The position numbers were made by a program, and so were the translations under genes. From Nitrincola lacisaponensis (GTDB lineage: Bacteria > Pseudomonadota > Gammaproteobacteria > Pseudomonadales > Balneatricaceae), in assembly GCF_000691225.1 (NCBI RefSeq), contig NZ_JMSZ01000032.1, forward strand, positions 248,001 to 312,000: 64,000 nucleotides of DNA. Direction: 5' to 3'. The notes under the pieces were generated by a model, which was given only the letters and a program-made list of their open reading frames with translations, was not told where the DNA came from and ran no database searches. Numbering within the stretch: position 1 is the first letter of the stretch; each line of letters starts with the position of its first letter. Shown here in pieces: positions 26,020 through 34,760 of this stretch.

Positions 26020-26394
26020 ATGAAATCACTTAAAGAGCAGTTGAGTGGACTGGTGTATTCCACTGAAACCGGTCAGCATTGTCCTGACTGTGCCGAGCCT
26101 GTGTCCCAGTGTCGTTGTGATCAGTTGGCGGATGCTGAACGCATCGCCAGTCTGGATGGCATCGTACGCATCCGCCGCGAAGTGGCAGGGCGTAAAGGTA
26201 AGGGGGTGATCACCATCACCGGTGTTCCCTTGCCAGAGCCTGAGCTGAAAGCCTTGACCAAAAAGCTGAAACAGCGTTGTGGTACCGGCGGTTCGCTGAA
26301 GTCCGGGGTGATCGAAATACAGGGGGATCAGCGGGATTTGATCAAAACCCTGCTAGAGGCAGAAGGCTTCAAGGTGAAGCTGGCAGGGGGCTGA
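26020..26394 (+). CDS. yciH: YciH/SUI1-family translation factor
   Basis: A 124-residue bacterial eIF1-like protein. The N-terminal part holds a Cys pattern (HCPDCAEPVSQCRCD), unusual enough to suggest metal binding. The SUI1 domain follows: VRIRREVAGRKGKGVITITGV, KKLKQRCGTGGSLKSG and IEIQGDQRDLIKTLL. YciH influences start-codon fidelity in E. coli. It follows the dGTPase gene closely, and its end converges on the GGDEF-EAL gene 28 bases away. Confidence 0.94.
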   Translation: MKSLKEQLSGLVYSTETGQHCPDCAEPVSQCRCDQLADAERIASLDGIVRIRREVAGRKGKGVITITGVPLPEPELKALTKKLKQRCGTGGSLKSGVIEIQGDQRDLIKTLLEAEGFKVKLAGG

Positions 26395-26422
26395 CCCTGC
26401 CGTTGGCTTTCGACTCTGAGGG

Positions 26423-28708
26423 TTATGTATCAAAAAAAGTCTGCTGTTCCGTGATGAACTGCACCAGCGCCTCTGTATCCAGAGGGCGGGCAAAATAGTA
26501 GCCTTGAAAACGATCACAACCCAAATGGGTCAGCATTTCCAGTTGTTCCCGTGTCTCGACACCTTCTGCAACCACATCCATTTCCAGGTTCTTGCCGATG
26601 GTGACAATGCTTTGCACCATCTGCTGAGCACTCCTGTCGGCCACAGCAGCATCCATAAAGCTTTTGTCGATTTTAAGCTCATCAATCGGCAGCATGCGTA
26701 ACATACTCAAGGATGAGTAGCCGGTACCAAAGTCATCCATCGAGAGCTGGACACCATAACTTTTCAACGTATGCAGCAGGGGCAGTACGCTGGGAATATC
26801 CTCTATCAGCAAGCTTTCAGTGATCTCAAGTGTCAGCCAGACGCCACTGATATTTTCCTTCTGCATTCTGGATATAAAGTAGGTGGCAAAATCCGCTTCC
26901 AGTAGTTGTCTGACAGACAGGTTGATGGAGGTATAGAACATAAGCTGATGTGTGTTCTGTATCTTTTTGATGTCTCTGAAAACAGATTCAATAATATAGC
27001 GTCCCAGTCTGGGCATTTGTCCGGATGTTTCGGCAACCGGAATAAAAGCATCAGGGGGGACATTGCCTAAAACAGGGCTGTTCCAGCGTACCAGGGCCTC
27101 GACGCCATAGAAGGTGCCATTGCCAGTGATTTGAGGCTGATACACCATATAGAGTTCGTGGTTTTCAAGTGCGCCACGTAATGCCTGCTCAATATGGAGG
27201 TTGCGCAGGTAACTGTCCTGCATTGGATTCTGGAACAGATGGGCTCGATTTTTCAGACGCTTGGATTCATACATCGCAATGTCCGCTGCACGCAGCAAGT
27301 CATCCAGTGTTTCGCCATGCTGGGGGTACTTGGCAATGCCAACGCTGGCACCGACGTGCAAGCGCATGGAGTAGATCAGATAGGGTTGTGATGCGGTTTC
27401 AATCAGCTTTGTTGCCAATGCCAGCAGAGCATTATCGTCATGTTCTTTTACCAGCAGGATAAACTCATCACCGCCATGTCGCAGTAATGCGCCATCTTCG
27501 GGAGCTGTTAGTAGTAAACGCTGAGACAACTCCTGAAGGAGCAGATCTCCGTGATGATGGCCAAAACTGTCATTGATATTTTTAAAATTATCCAGATCGA
27601 TGTAGAGCAGTGAAAAAGGCCCTGCCTCAGGGTTAATCCATTGCTGCACATGGTTTTGCAGATAGCTTCGATTTAACAGGCCGGTGAGTTGGTCGTGGGT
27701 AGCCTGATACAGCAGGTCGGCATTCCGCTTGGCTTCCGCTGTTGCAATAGTACGGAACAGGAAGTACAGGGTCCCCAGAACAAACAGGAAAATCAAAAAA
27801 TAGGTCACCAGCAGCTTGGTAAAGTCTTTCCAGAGCAGTTCCATCTCGGTCATCAGCAGGAACCAGAGCTTATAGTCCGGGTTGTACTGTAAGGACACCA
27901 GGCGTTGGCTGTTGTCGGATGCATATACAAACGAGATGGGTGTATTCGCATGCCATAAATTATCCAGTATATCGCCATGCGTTTGAGCAATCGCTGTTCT
28001 GATGGCGTCCTGTTTGCGGCTGGAGAGTTCGGTCTGGTAGATTTGATAGCCGTTGTCACCACTGTTACTGGCATATTGTACGTGCATGTCTTCACGTACA
28101 ATCAATGAAATGTAACGATTATCCTGATCGATATGCTTGATAATATGGCCAAAAGAGTCATCCAGCCGCAAGGCGGCTGTAATGACGCGATATACGCTGC
28201 CATCCGGGTGCCGTACAGCTTTGCGAATCGGTACAATCCAGTCCTGAAAGGGCTCAAAAAAATAGGTGCGTCCAAACAGCATACTGTCTGAATTCATGAC
28301 CTCTATAAATGAATCACGAGTTTGGGGTTGCTCCAGAAGATTGGGAAAGCGGGATACATCCAGATTATTGGTGGCAAACAGCATATTTCCCAGAGGATCA
28401 ACCAGCGCAATCGAGATGATTGCCGGGCTGCCTTCCAGCGCTGCATTTAAGGTATCCATGGCGCTCAGATTATCCTGATAGGCCGTATCTTCGAGAAAGC
28501 GGTGCCCCAGAATGTCGAGCATAACTTCATTGGTGCGATAGAGGGCCTGTGTGGCGTTGGCGATCAATCTGACGGTATTTTCCTGTGAGCTTTCCGCTTG
28601 CGCATAAATACGTTGCCATTGGGCGTAGGATACAAAGGCGAAGTACAGGGTAAAGAGCAGGGTTAGCAGATAAAAGATCGACCACAAATTCTTTTTCAGG
28701 AGTGCCAT
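26423..28708 (-). CDS. GGDEF-EAL domain c-di-GMP signalling protein with dCache-like sensor
   Basis: A 761-residue inner-membrane protein. TM1 is about residues 10-28, a periplasmic Cache-like sensor about 35-290 and TM2 about 300-325. GGDEF follows (DLDNFKNINDSFGHHHGDLL; RHGGDEFILL), then EAL (YGVEALVRW; LEITESLL; MDDFGTGYSSL; KIDKSF; VAEGVETREQ; GYYFARPL). Both catalytic motifs look intact. No inhibitory RxxD site is seen before GGDEF. It could make or break c-di-GMP; proteins of this build often act as phosphodiesterases with the GGDEF part regulating. Monocistronic and convergent with yciH. Confidence 0.94.
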   Translation of the reverse strand: MALLKKNLWSIFYLLTLLFTLYFAFVSYAQWQRIYAQAESSQENTVRLIANATQALYRTNEVMLDILGHRFLEDTAYQDNLSAMDTLNAALEGSPAIISIALVDPLGNMLFATNNLDVSRFPNLLEQPQTRDSFIEVMNSDSMLFGRTYFFEPFQDWIVPIRKAVRHPDGSVYRVITAALRLDDSFGHIIKHIDQDNRYISLIVREDMHVQYASNSGDNGYQIYQTELSSRKQDAIRTAIAQTHGDILDNLWHANTPISFVYASDNSQRLVSLQYNPDYKLWFLLMTEMELLWKDFTKLLVTYFLIFLFVLGTLYFLFRTIATAEAKRNADLLYQATHDQLTGLLNRSYLQNHVQQWINPEAGPFSLLYIDLDNFKNINDSFGHHHGDLLLQELSQRLLLTAPEDGALLRHGGDEFILLVKEHDDNALLALATKLIETASQPYLIYSMRLHVGASVGIAKYPQHGETLDDLLRAADIAMYESKRLKNRAHLFQNPMQDSYLRNLHIEQALRGALENHELYMVYQPQITGNGTFYGVEALVRWNSPVLGNVPPDAFIPVAETSGQMPRLGRYIIESVFRDIKKIQNTHQLMFYTSINLSVRQLLEADFATYFISRMQKENISGVWLTLEITESLLIEDIPSVLPLLHTLKSYGVQLSMDDFGTGYSSLSMLRMLPIDELKIDKSFMDAAVADRSAQQMVQSIVTIGKNLEMDVVAEGVETREQLEMLTHLGCDRFQGYYFARPLDTEALVQFITEQQTFFDT

Positions 28709-28887
28709 GAAGCTGTCCTTTTATGATATCTGTCAGAATTCTGCCAATTGTTATTATGTAAGAGACAGGATTCAGTTATTGCCCATCAGTCGCAATAAGA
28801 GCCTTCATTGTTGTAATAAAGACAGGGTTCGTCCAGCTTTAATTAATCTATTTTGGAGATTGTGTTCGAAGAGAGCGCAGACAGATA

Positions 28888-28910
28888 GCAGCTCAGATGA
28901 TCTGAGCTGC
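28888..28910. terminator. Strong stem-loop downstream of the lpxR-like gene
   Basis: A perfect 10-base inverted repeat, GCAGCTCAGA (28888-28897) and its complement (28901-28910), is separated by 3 bases, just past the lpxR stop. There is no T-run, so it may terminate by other means or protect the mRNA end. The rest of the 213-base gap before the GGDEF-EAL start holds no recognised feature. Confidence 0.5.
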
Positions 28911-28921
28911 CTTGCACAGCG

Positions 28922-30028
28922 TTAGAGCGAATAGGAAACGGCCAGAGAGCCGTAACTGTGAGTGCCATTTTGAGTTTTAAACTGTTTGCTGCGCCAGACG
29001 GTCGCGTAAGAAACCTTCCAACGATCAAAATTGGCGGCTACACCGACCGACAGGTCGCCGACCAGTGCACGTTTATCGACTGAGTGGCTGTCACGAAAGG
29101 TGTTGCCGTCCAGGAAGATATCCTGAAGCACCCAGCGCCCATCCATGGAGACAAAGCCATGTACTCCCCAGGCGCTGCCATTCTGTCCATTGTTGACAGG
29201 GGCTGGCACACTGTTGTCTCCGCCTGGACGCAATGCAGAAGTACCGAAGTCGGCTGGCAGGTTACGACCTATGCGGTATTGTCCACCGGTATTCAGGTAG
29301 GTGGCGACATTACCGAAGCTGCCACCGGCATGCAGGATAGCATCCTGTTGCCAGCCTGAGCCGAGCTGTCGGCGATAAACCCGGTTTTTGTGCTCATACA
29401 CCAGCTGTATCCCCAGTTCGTTACGCAACTGATTGTCCCAGCCATTAAAGCGGTCAAAGCCACGCAAGTCATGCACAAAATCCTGGGCTTCCTGAGCCAG
29501 CGCGGCAGGACCGACCACACCCAGGTTAACTTCAAACGAGTTGAGGCGGTCCAGTGAACGGGTGTGATATCCCATGCCGGCATATAGCCAGCCGGCATAG
29601 GGGCGGTCATCCGGATCTATGCTGGTGCGCTCCCGGTCATCTGGCGTGAACATTTTCTGTGCCAGAGAAAATACCACGCGACGGCTGACTTCTGCCTGAC
29701 TGTCAGAGGCTACCGGATCCAGCGGAGTGAGCAGGCGGTTAGCCTGGCGCATCCACAGAGGCAGACTGTCATCGTGGATAAAACTGTCAATGTCCGGTGA
29801 AACCCAGGAAATGCGTACACCATTGGTGTATTGCTGATCCGTTCGGCTGAACAGGTCATTCTCAAAGAACAGGTTCACCATCCAGCGTTCTCTGACCGCT
29901 TCAATGGCCTGTTGCTCGGTATGGCTGACATCCGTATCGGGCGCGTCAGACTCTGCCAGAAGCGTTTGGGATCCAAGAAGTGACGCAAGTGTAAGGCCAA
30001 CACATAAGACTGCGCGGCGTGATGACAT
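28922..30028 (-). CDS. LpxR-family lipid A 3'-O-deacylase-like outer-membrane protein (DUF2219)
   Basis: A 368-residue outer-membrane beta-barrel with a signal peptide (ending near residue 25, TLLAES). The family motif FFENDLFSRTDQQYTNGVRISW carries the Asn-Asp pair needed by Salmonella LpxR. FTPDDRERTSIDPDDRPYAGWLYAG is the second conserved block, and the C-terminus ends in an aromatic-containing strand (SYGSLAVSYSL). LpxR removes the 3' acyloxyacyl chain of lipid A and is calcium dependent. Function here is assigned by family; the true substrate is untested. Monocistronic. Confidence 0.9.
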   Translation of the reverse strand: MSSRRAVLCVGLTLASLLGSQTLLAESDAPDTDVSHTEQQAIEAVRERWMVNLFFENDLFSRTDQQYTNGVRISWVSPDIDSFIHDDSLPLWMRQANRLLTPLDPVASDSQAEVSRRVVFSLAQKMFTPDDRERTSIDPDDRPYAGWLYAGMGYHTRSLDRLNSFEVNLGVVGPAALAQEAQDFVHDLRGFDRFNGWDNQLRNELGIQLVYEHKNRVYRRQLGSGWQQDAILHAGGSFGNVATYLNTGGQYRIGRNLPADFGTSALRPGGDNSVPAPVNNGQNGSAWGVHGFVSMDGRWVLQDIFLDGNTFRDSHSVDKRALVGDLSVGVAANFDRWKVSYATVWRSKQFKTQNGTHSYGSLAVSYSL

Positions 30029-30122
30029 GATGAGGTACCTGATTTGAAAATGAAGCTGAAGATTTGAACCTGCTATTCTACGCCTCTGGAAGCGCCTGTT
30101 CCAGAGACGTTTTGGTTAAATC

Positions 30123-31544
30123 TTATACCAGAGGAGCCGCGTGCGAAGGGCCTTCTTCCAGCAGGTTGGCAAGCTGTTGCAGACCTTTATCCAGCTGCTC
30201 AATCGATTCCGGTGGTGTGACACAGATGCGCACTGCCTGGGGTGCAGGATGGCTTCCAACACAGAAGGGATCCGATGCGATGAGTGTCACGCCACGCTGT
30301 GCGGCCTGGCCTACAAAGTCGACGGCCCGCCAGGGCTCGGGCAGTTTTAGCCAGGCATGAAAGCCATAAGGGTGTGCGACAGGCTCATAGGCCCCCAACC
30401 AGTGGCTGACACGCTGCTGGCGCAGGCTGACCTGCTGCCACTGCCAATTGATCAGTTCATCAACCTTGCCTGATGTCAGCCACTGGCATACGACTGCGCC
30501 CATCAGACCTGGAACCGACCAGCATTGTGCACGCAAGGCCGCACAGAGCCTGGGCATCAGGTTGCCCGGGGCACGCAGAGCGCCAAAACGCATCCCGCCC
30601 TCAATCATTTTTGAAACACTGAAGATATACAGCGAACGCTCAGGTGCCAGCTGATAGAAAGGGGTGCCGCGTTGTTCGGGTATGACATACTGCACACCAT
30701 CTTCGAGTAACAGCAGATCATGACGACGGGCGATTTTGACGATGGCTTCGCGTCGTGCTTCGCACATGTGTTCGCCGCTGGGATTGTTGTATTCCGGCAT
30801 GATATAGAGCAAGCGAATTTTTTGCTGTTGGCAGAGTCGTTCCAGCGCATCAGGTCGGATACCCTGGTGATCTGTAGCAACGGGCAGATGCTTTAAGCCC
30901 AGTTGCCGTGCGACAGCGATCATGCCCGGATAGGTCAGCGCTGCAGAGGCTACGGCCTCACCCGGGCGGATCAGTGCCTGCATGGCGAGGTAGTCGGCAT
31001 GTTGGCCACCGTCGGTCAACAGCAGCTCTTCAGCACTGACGGTTAATCCATGTTGTGTCATCCAGGCTGCCAGCAGTTCACGTTGTGCTGCATTTCCCTG
31101 CTCAGGCTGATACGACAGCATCAGCTGCATTGTCTGAGGTTGTCTGGAAAGCTGTTGCAGGCATTCTGACAGTAACAGGCTGCGCTGAGGATTGGGTATG
31201 GGCACGCTGAGTGACAAATCAATGCTGTCTGCACTGGCGCGTGACAGATGATGGAATTTGGGCTCATCAGCCTGCTGGCCTCGTACTCGGGTTCCGCTAC
31301 CAACACGTGCTTCTGTCAGGCCTCTTCGTTCAGCTTCACGATAGGCACGGGTGACTGTGCCCAGCGTGACACCCAGCGCATCAGCGAGCAAACGTTGTGG
31401 CGGCAGCCTGTCACCTGGCTTCATTTTGCCTGCCGCGATGTCTGCAGCAAGATGGTCTGCCAGTGCCAGATACAAGGTGTCCTGGTTTTTGTCCAGTGCC
31501 GGTAACCAGTGGCACCGGGCGCGGGCCTTTTCCTGAATACGCAC
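30123..31544 (-). CDS. MocR/GntR-family PLP-dependent transcriptional regulator
   Basis: A 473-residue fusion of a GntR winged helix (residues about 25-95: LADHLAADIAAGKMKPGDRLPPQR, LGVTLGTVTRAYREAERRGL) and a fold-type I aminotransferase domain. The PLP-lysine region is IFSVSKMIEGGMRFG, preceded by YIMPEYNNPSG. Start is GTG 31544, set by a strong AGGAGG six bases upstream; longer frames to 31601 are not needed. It is divergent from a LysE exporter gene, which it probably controls, perhaps in response to an amino acid or vitamin B6 form. Effector unknown. Confidence 0.93.
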   Translation of the reverse strand: MRIQEKARARCHWLPALDKNQDTLYLALADHLAADIAAGKMKPGDRLPPQRLLADALGVTLGTVTRAYREAERRGLTEARVGSGTRVRGQQADEPKFHHLSRASADSIDLSLSVPIPNPQRSLLLSECLQQLSRQPQTMQLMLSYQPEQGNAAQRELLAAWMTQHGLTVSAEELLLTDGGQHADYLAMQALIRPGEAVASAALTYPGMIAVARQLGLKHLPVATDHQGIRPDALERLCQQQKIRLLYIMPEYNNPSGEHMCEARREAIVKIARRHDLLLLEDGVQYVIPEQRGTPFYQLAPERSLYIFSVSKMIEGGMRFGALRAPGNLMPRLCAALRAQCWSVPGLMGAVVCQWLTSGKVDELINWQWQQVSLRQQRVSHWLGAYEPVAHPYGFHAWLKLPEPWRAVDFVGQAAQRGVTLIASDPFCVGSHPAPQAVRICVTPPESIEQLDKGLQQLANLLEEGPSHAAPLV

Positions 31545-31564
31545 GGTTTTCCTCCTGAATTGTC

Positions 31565-31594
31565 CTGCAGACAATGCATTGTTTTCCAGACAAT
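31565..31594. promoter_or_regulatory. Candidate MocR operator: repeated CAGACAAT
   Basis: CAGACAAT occurs at 31568-31575 and 31587-31594, 19 bases apart. The first copy overlaps a perfect palindrome ACAATGCATTGT (31571-31582). Two direct repeats about two helical turns apart are typical of MocR regulators. A further inverted repeat, TTGATA/TATCAA (31669-31684), lies nearer lysE. Confidence 0.5.
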
Positions 31595-31709
31595 TAAACA
31601 ATTGCGGTGTTTAATCGAGCCGATTAAGGTTGATTGTACGGATGCAATTGCAAGAATTAAAGTCAATTTTGATAATTGTATCAAGGCAATTTTATGAGGA
31701 GGAGACACC

Positions 31710-32327
31710 ATGGAGCTGTCGGGCTATGAGCTGCTGACCCTGATGCTGCCGGTATTGCTGTTTTCGTTCAGCATGTCGGTTACGCCAGGACCTAACAATG
31801 TGATGCTGACAGCATCGGGTGCCAATTTTGGTTTTATGCGCAGTATCCCGCATATGCTGGGTATTACGGTGGGTGTGATGTTACTGATGTCTGCTGTCGC
31901 GCTGGGTCTGGGGGTTTTGTTCGAGCGTTGGCCTGCCTTGATGCTGGTGCTCAAATTGCTCGGCAGTGCGTATTTGCTCTGGTTAGGGTGGAAAATTTTT
32001 AATTCACCACCGCCAGAGTTGCGTACCAAGACACAGAGTCGTCCTTTGACTTTTTTTCAGGCAGCCCTGTTTCAGTTTGTGAATCCAAAAGCCTGGATGA
32101 TGGCTATATCGGCGCTGGCTTCCTTTACCCTGAGTGGCGATGCGTTTATCGCTTCAGTCATACTGATCATTCTGGCAATGGCGATTGTGAATCTGCCTTC
32201 GATCGCCCTCTGGGCCAGCTTTGGCGTGTTGTTGGGTCGCATTCTGAAAACGCCACGGCACTGGTGCACCTTCAATCGACTGATGGGTGGGTTGACAGCA
32301 TCCTGCGTGGTGATGATTTTGATCTAG
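31710..32327 (+). CDS. LysE-family amino acid exporter (RhtB-like)
   Basis: A 205-residue, six-helix inner-membrane exporter of the LysE/RhtB family. The N-terminal FSMSVTPGPNNVMLTASGANFGF motif and the conserved FFQAALFQFVNPKAWMMAI segment are present. Such proteins expel amino acids or their analogues. Start ATG 31710 has GAGGAGGAG upstream. It is divergent from the MocR regulator, a frequent pairing that suggests the regulator senses the exported compound. Substrate unknown. Confidence 0.93.
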   Translation: MELSGYELLTLMLPVLLFSFSMSVTPGPNNVMLTASGANFGFMRSIPHMLGITVGVMLLMSAVALGLGVLFERWPALMLVLKLLGSAYLLWLGWKIFNSPPPELRTKTQSRPLTFFQAALFQFVNPKAWMMAISALASFTLSGDAFIASVILIILAMAIVNLPSIALWASFGVLLGRILKTPRHWCTFNRLMGGLTASCVVMILI

Positions 32328-32360
32328 ATCACTGGTAAAGCAGTGGTGCCTGGGCTATAA

Positions 32361-32387
32361 CCCCATCAGGTCAAGATCCTGATGGGG
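32361..32387 (+). promoter_or_regulatory. Hairpin that covers the ribosome site of the retropepsin gene
   Basis: CCCCATCAGG (32361-32370) and its perfect complement (32378-32387) form a 10-base stem with a 7-base loop. The right arm contains the GGGGG ribosome site of the ATG at 32393. It could end lysE transcription or hold back translation of the next gene. Confidence 0.5.
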
Positions 32388-32392
32388 GTAAT

Positions 32393-33139
32393 ATGAATCG
32401 AGTCTACAGAGGCATCCTGTTACTTTGCGGATGTCTGGTATCAGTATCCCTGTCGGCACAGATTTATCATTATGTCGACGAAACAGGGCGTCGTATCTAT
32501 GTTGACCACATTTCCAGAGTGCCTCAGGCTTACCGTGATCAGCTGGAAGTACGTGGTTCGGCGATGACACCGGAGCGCCGTGAAGCGCTTGAGTTACAGC
32601 GCACCGAGCGCTTGAGTCTGCAGCAGCAACAGCAGCAGTTACGTGAGCTGGATCAGTTGATTGCCTCGTTGCAAACACCGGTTAATCTGCGAGGTAATAC
32701 CGTACTGGTACCTGTCAGGGTGACCGTACGAGGACGCAGTGCGCAAACACAGATGGTACTCGATACAGGTGCGACCTCAACCGTGTTTCATCGTGCCCGT
32801 CTGGCAGGGTTGCCACTGGACGCACGCCCATCCGGCTATGCCCAGATTGCCAGTGGGGATCTGATTGAAACCTTTTCCGCACCCTTTGATCGTATTGAGA
32901 TAGGCCCATACCAGCTGAATGGTGTACGTGCCGAGGTGATCGATTTTCAGGGGGCTGCCGCGCATGATGGCTTGCTGGGCATGGATTTTCTGCGGCAGGT
33001 TGAATACCGTATTGATTTTGAATCAAGCCGGATCATCTGGGATCCGGCCCGATTAGCTTCGTTGCAACAGATGCGAGAGGAAATGGAAGCAGCTATGACA
33101 GCGACCGCTGAGCCAGCTGAAGCTCCAGAGTCGCCTTGA
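32393..33139 (+). CDS. Secreted retropepsin-like aspartic protease with N-terminal DUF4124
   Basis: A 248-residue exported protein: signal peptide (about residues 1-22), a DUF4124 segment (IYHYVDETGRRIYVDHISRVP), a short Gln-rich coiled coil (residues about 65-92) and a retropepsin-like domain with VLDTGATSTVFHRA and GLLGMDFLRQVEYRIDF. DUF4124 is a small periplasmic domain of unknown role. Substrate unknown. The ribosome site is in a hairpin arm. The 3' end overlaps the convergent MTHFR-like gene by 47 bases. Confidence 0.88.
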   Translation: MNRVYRGILLLCGCLVSVSLSAQIYHYVDETGRRIYVDHISRVPQAYRDQLEVRGSAMTPERREALELQRTERLSLQQQQQQLRELDQLIASLQTPVNLRGNTVLVPVRVTVRGRSAQTQMVLDTGATSTVFHRARLAGLPLDARPSGYAQIASGDLIETFSAPFDRIEIGPYQLNGVRAEVIDFQGAAAHDGLLGMDFLRQVEYRIDFESSRIIWDPARLASLQQMREEMEAAMTATAEPAEAPESP

Positions 33140-34049
33140 GCAGCCGGAAAAGCTGAATTGAGGCGTCAATTTCTTCCTTGCGGTTGGTCAAACTTTCGAT
33201 GTTCAGGCCGAGTGGCAGTCCCAGAGGCAGGCAGGCTTCGAGAATCTGCTCCAGACTGTTCTGACAGATACGAATGGATTCTGACAAGGGTGCTTCGGCA
33301 TCCAGAATACGCCAGCGTGTTGCTGCAGGCACAGAAATACCCAGCCAGTGCATGAACTCCAGGGTTTTCTGGCTGCCACAGGGTGTGAAGGTCAGAATCA
33401 CCCGTTTGGGCGTTTCGCCACGTTGACGGCATTCGCGCGCATAGCCGGTCAGCAGGTCGATGGTGGCTTGCGGGTTATATACCGCCTGAGAAATGAAAAA
33501 CTCACAACCCTGGGCGCTTTTCTGTAATAAGCGCAGGTGCTCATTGCCTTTGACAGCATGACGTTCCGCGATTGTGACTCCCCCAAGATTAAAGGGCAAA
33601 CCGCTTTCGCGCAGGGCACTATAGGCCTCGTTCAGGCTCAGATGCACCTGGCCTTCTGAAGAGGGAGCACCCACCAGAACCAGATGCTGCTGGCTGAATT
33701 GTTCATGTGTTTCTTTCAGCCAGGCTTCAAAACTGCTGCGGTCCCGCTGGGCAACGCTTTTATAGGTGATGGTTTCACGACCTGACAGACGGGAGAGCAG
33801 CCAGGCATATTCGCGCGGGTCACGGGTTTCCATAAATGGAAAAGGGCGTGGTTGTTCAATGCGGCTGCTTTCATCCTGAATGTCGTAGACGACAACGCCA
33901 TCGTATTCAATACTGTTAAGACGGCCGAGCAGCTTTTGCGCAATTTCGGCCATCATTTCATCATCAGTGCCAGCACGAGGAGGTGTGGTACCAATAAAAT
34001 AAACCCCCTGCTGGGGATCTTGAAGTGTTTCCGAAAGGCTGCGCTTCAT
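33093..34049 (-). CDS. Methylenetetrahydrofolate-reductase-like protein (atypical)
   Basis: A 318-residue protein resembling the MTHFR (MetF) barrel: FIGTTPPR at the N-terminus, LVGAPSSEG, NLGGVTIAERH, EFFISQAVYNPQATIDLL and LTFTPCGSQKTLEFMHWLG. Compared from memory with E. coli MetF, the catalytic Glu in FEFFPPR appears replaced (IGTTPPR) and the Asp in LRGD is missing (LVGAPS). It may therefore bind FAD or folate without the standard reaction. A classical metF is not in this window. Role unknown. Confidence 0.78.
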   Translation of the reverse strand: MKRSLSETLQDPQQGVYFIGTTPPRAGTDDEMMAEIAQKLLGRLNSIEYDGVVVYDIQDESSRIEQPRPFPFMETRDPREYAWLLSRLSGRETITYKSVAQRDRSSFEAWLKETHEQFSQQHLVLVGAPSSEGQVHLSLNEAYSALRESGLPFNLGGVTIAERHAVKGNEHLRLLQKSAQGCEFFISQAVYNPQATIDLLTGYARECRQRGETPKRVILTFTPCGSQKTLEFMHWLGISVPAATRWRILDAEAPLSESIRICQNSLEQILEACLPLGLPLGLNIESLTNRKEEIDASIQLFRLLKATLELQLAQRSLS

Positions 34050-34138
34050 GTGTTACTCTATCTGTCGTAATGGATTAAGTTTCAGTCGTGATTAGTGTAT
34101 CAATGAATCGCATTCAATAAACCCACTTTTGTGTTGAA

Positions 34139-34708
34139 ATGTTTATGAGTAAAAATGAGCCAGTTTCATCACCCGAAGCCCTGTTACAGCAGATAGATAC
34201 GGATCGCCCGCTACCGCCTCTTGAACAATGGAATCCGGACTTCTGTGGTGATATCCCCATGCGCATCACTCGGGATGGGCGTTGGTTCTATCAGGGCGGT
34301 GAAATTCGCCGTCCGGCGATGGTAAAAATGTTTTCCCGCATTCTCTGGAAGGAAGGGGATCGCTATTTTTTGAAAACACCGGTCGAGAAGGTCGGGATCG
34401 AAGTGGAAGACGTGCCTTTTCAGGTGATCTCTGTCGAGCGTACCGGCGCGTCACCTGAGTGCTTGAGCTTCACGACCTCAACCGGTGAACAGGTGGTTGC
34501 TGGCAAAGTGCACCCGATTCGTGTTGAGCTGGATCCGCTTACCGGAGAACCCTCACCTTATTTGCTGATTCGCTATGGTATGGAGGGACGCCTTCAGCGC
34601 AACGTGTTTTATCAACTGGCAGAGTGGGCCGAGTCTCACAGGATTAATGGCCGCCAGGTCTGGACTGTTAGCAGTGAGGGTGTTCAGTTTAATCTGGGAG
34701 AAGGTTAA
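34139..34708 (+). CDS. DUF1285 domain protein
   Basis: A 189-residue cytoplasmic protein of the DUF1285 family: LEQWNPDFCGDIPMRITRDGRWFYQGGEI, then MVKMFSRILWKEGDRYFLKTPVEKVGIEVEDVPF and YLLIRYGMEGRLQRNVFYQLAEWA. The family is common in proteobacteria and has known crystal structures, but no function is known to me. Starts at 34139 and 34145 are both possible and neither has a clear ribosome site. A stand-alone gene before the DUF5610 gene. Confidence 0.88.
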   Translation: MFMSKNEPVSSPEALLQQIDTDRPLPPLEQWNPDFCGDIPMRITRDGRWFYQGGEIRRPAMVKMFSRILWKEGDRYFLKTPVEKVGIEVEDVPFQVISVERTGASPECLSFTTSTGEQVVAGKVHPIRVELDPLTGEPSPYLLIRYGMEGRLQRNVFYQLAEWAESHRINGRQVWTVSSEGVQFNLGEG

Positions 34709-34760
34709 AGCGTGAGGCCTGCCGGCCGATAACCCTGATAGATAATCTGAGGGTAGCGTC

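Noticed and set aside
26423-28708. Degenerate GGDEF domain
   Set aside because: The GGDEF motif and metal-binding DLDNFK segment are intact; only the RxxD inhibitory site is missing.
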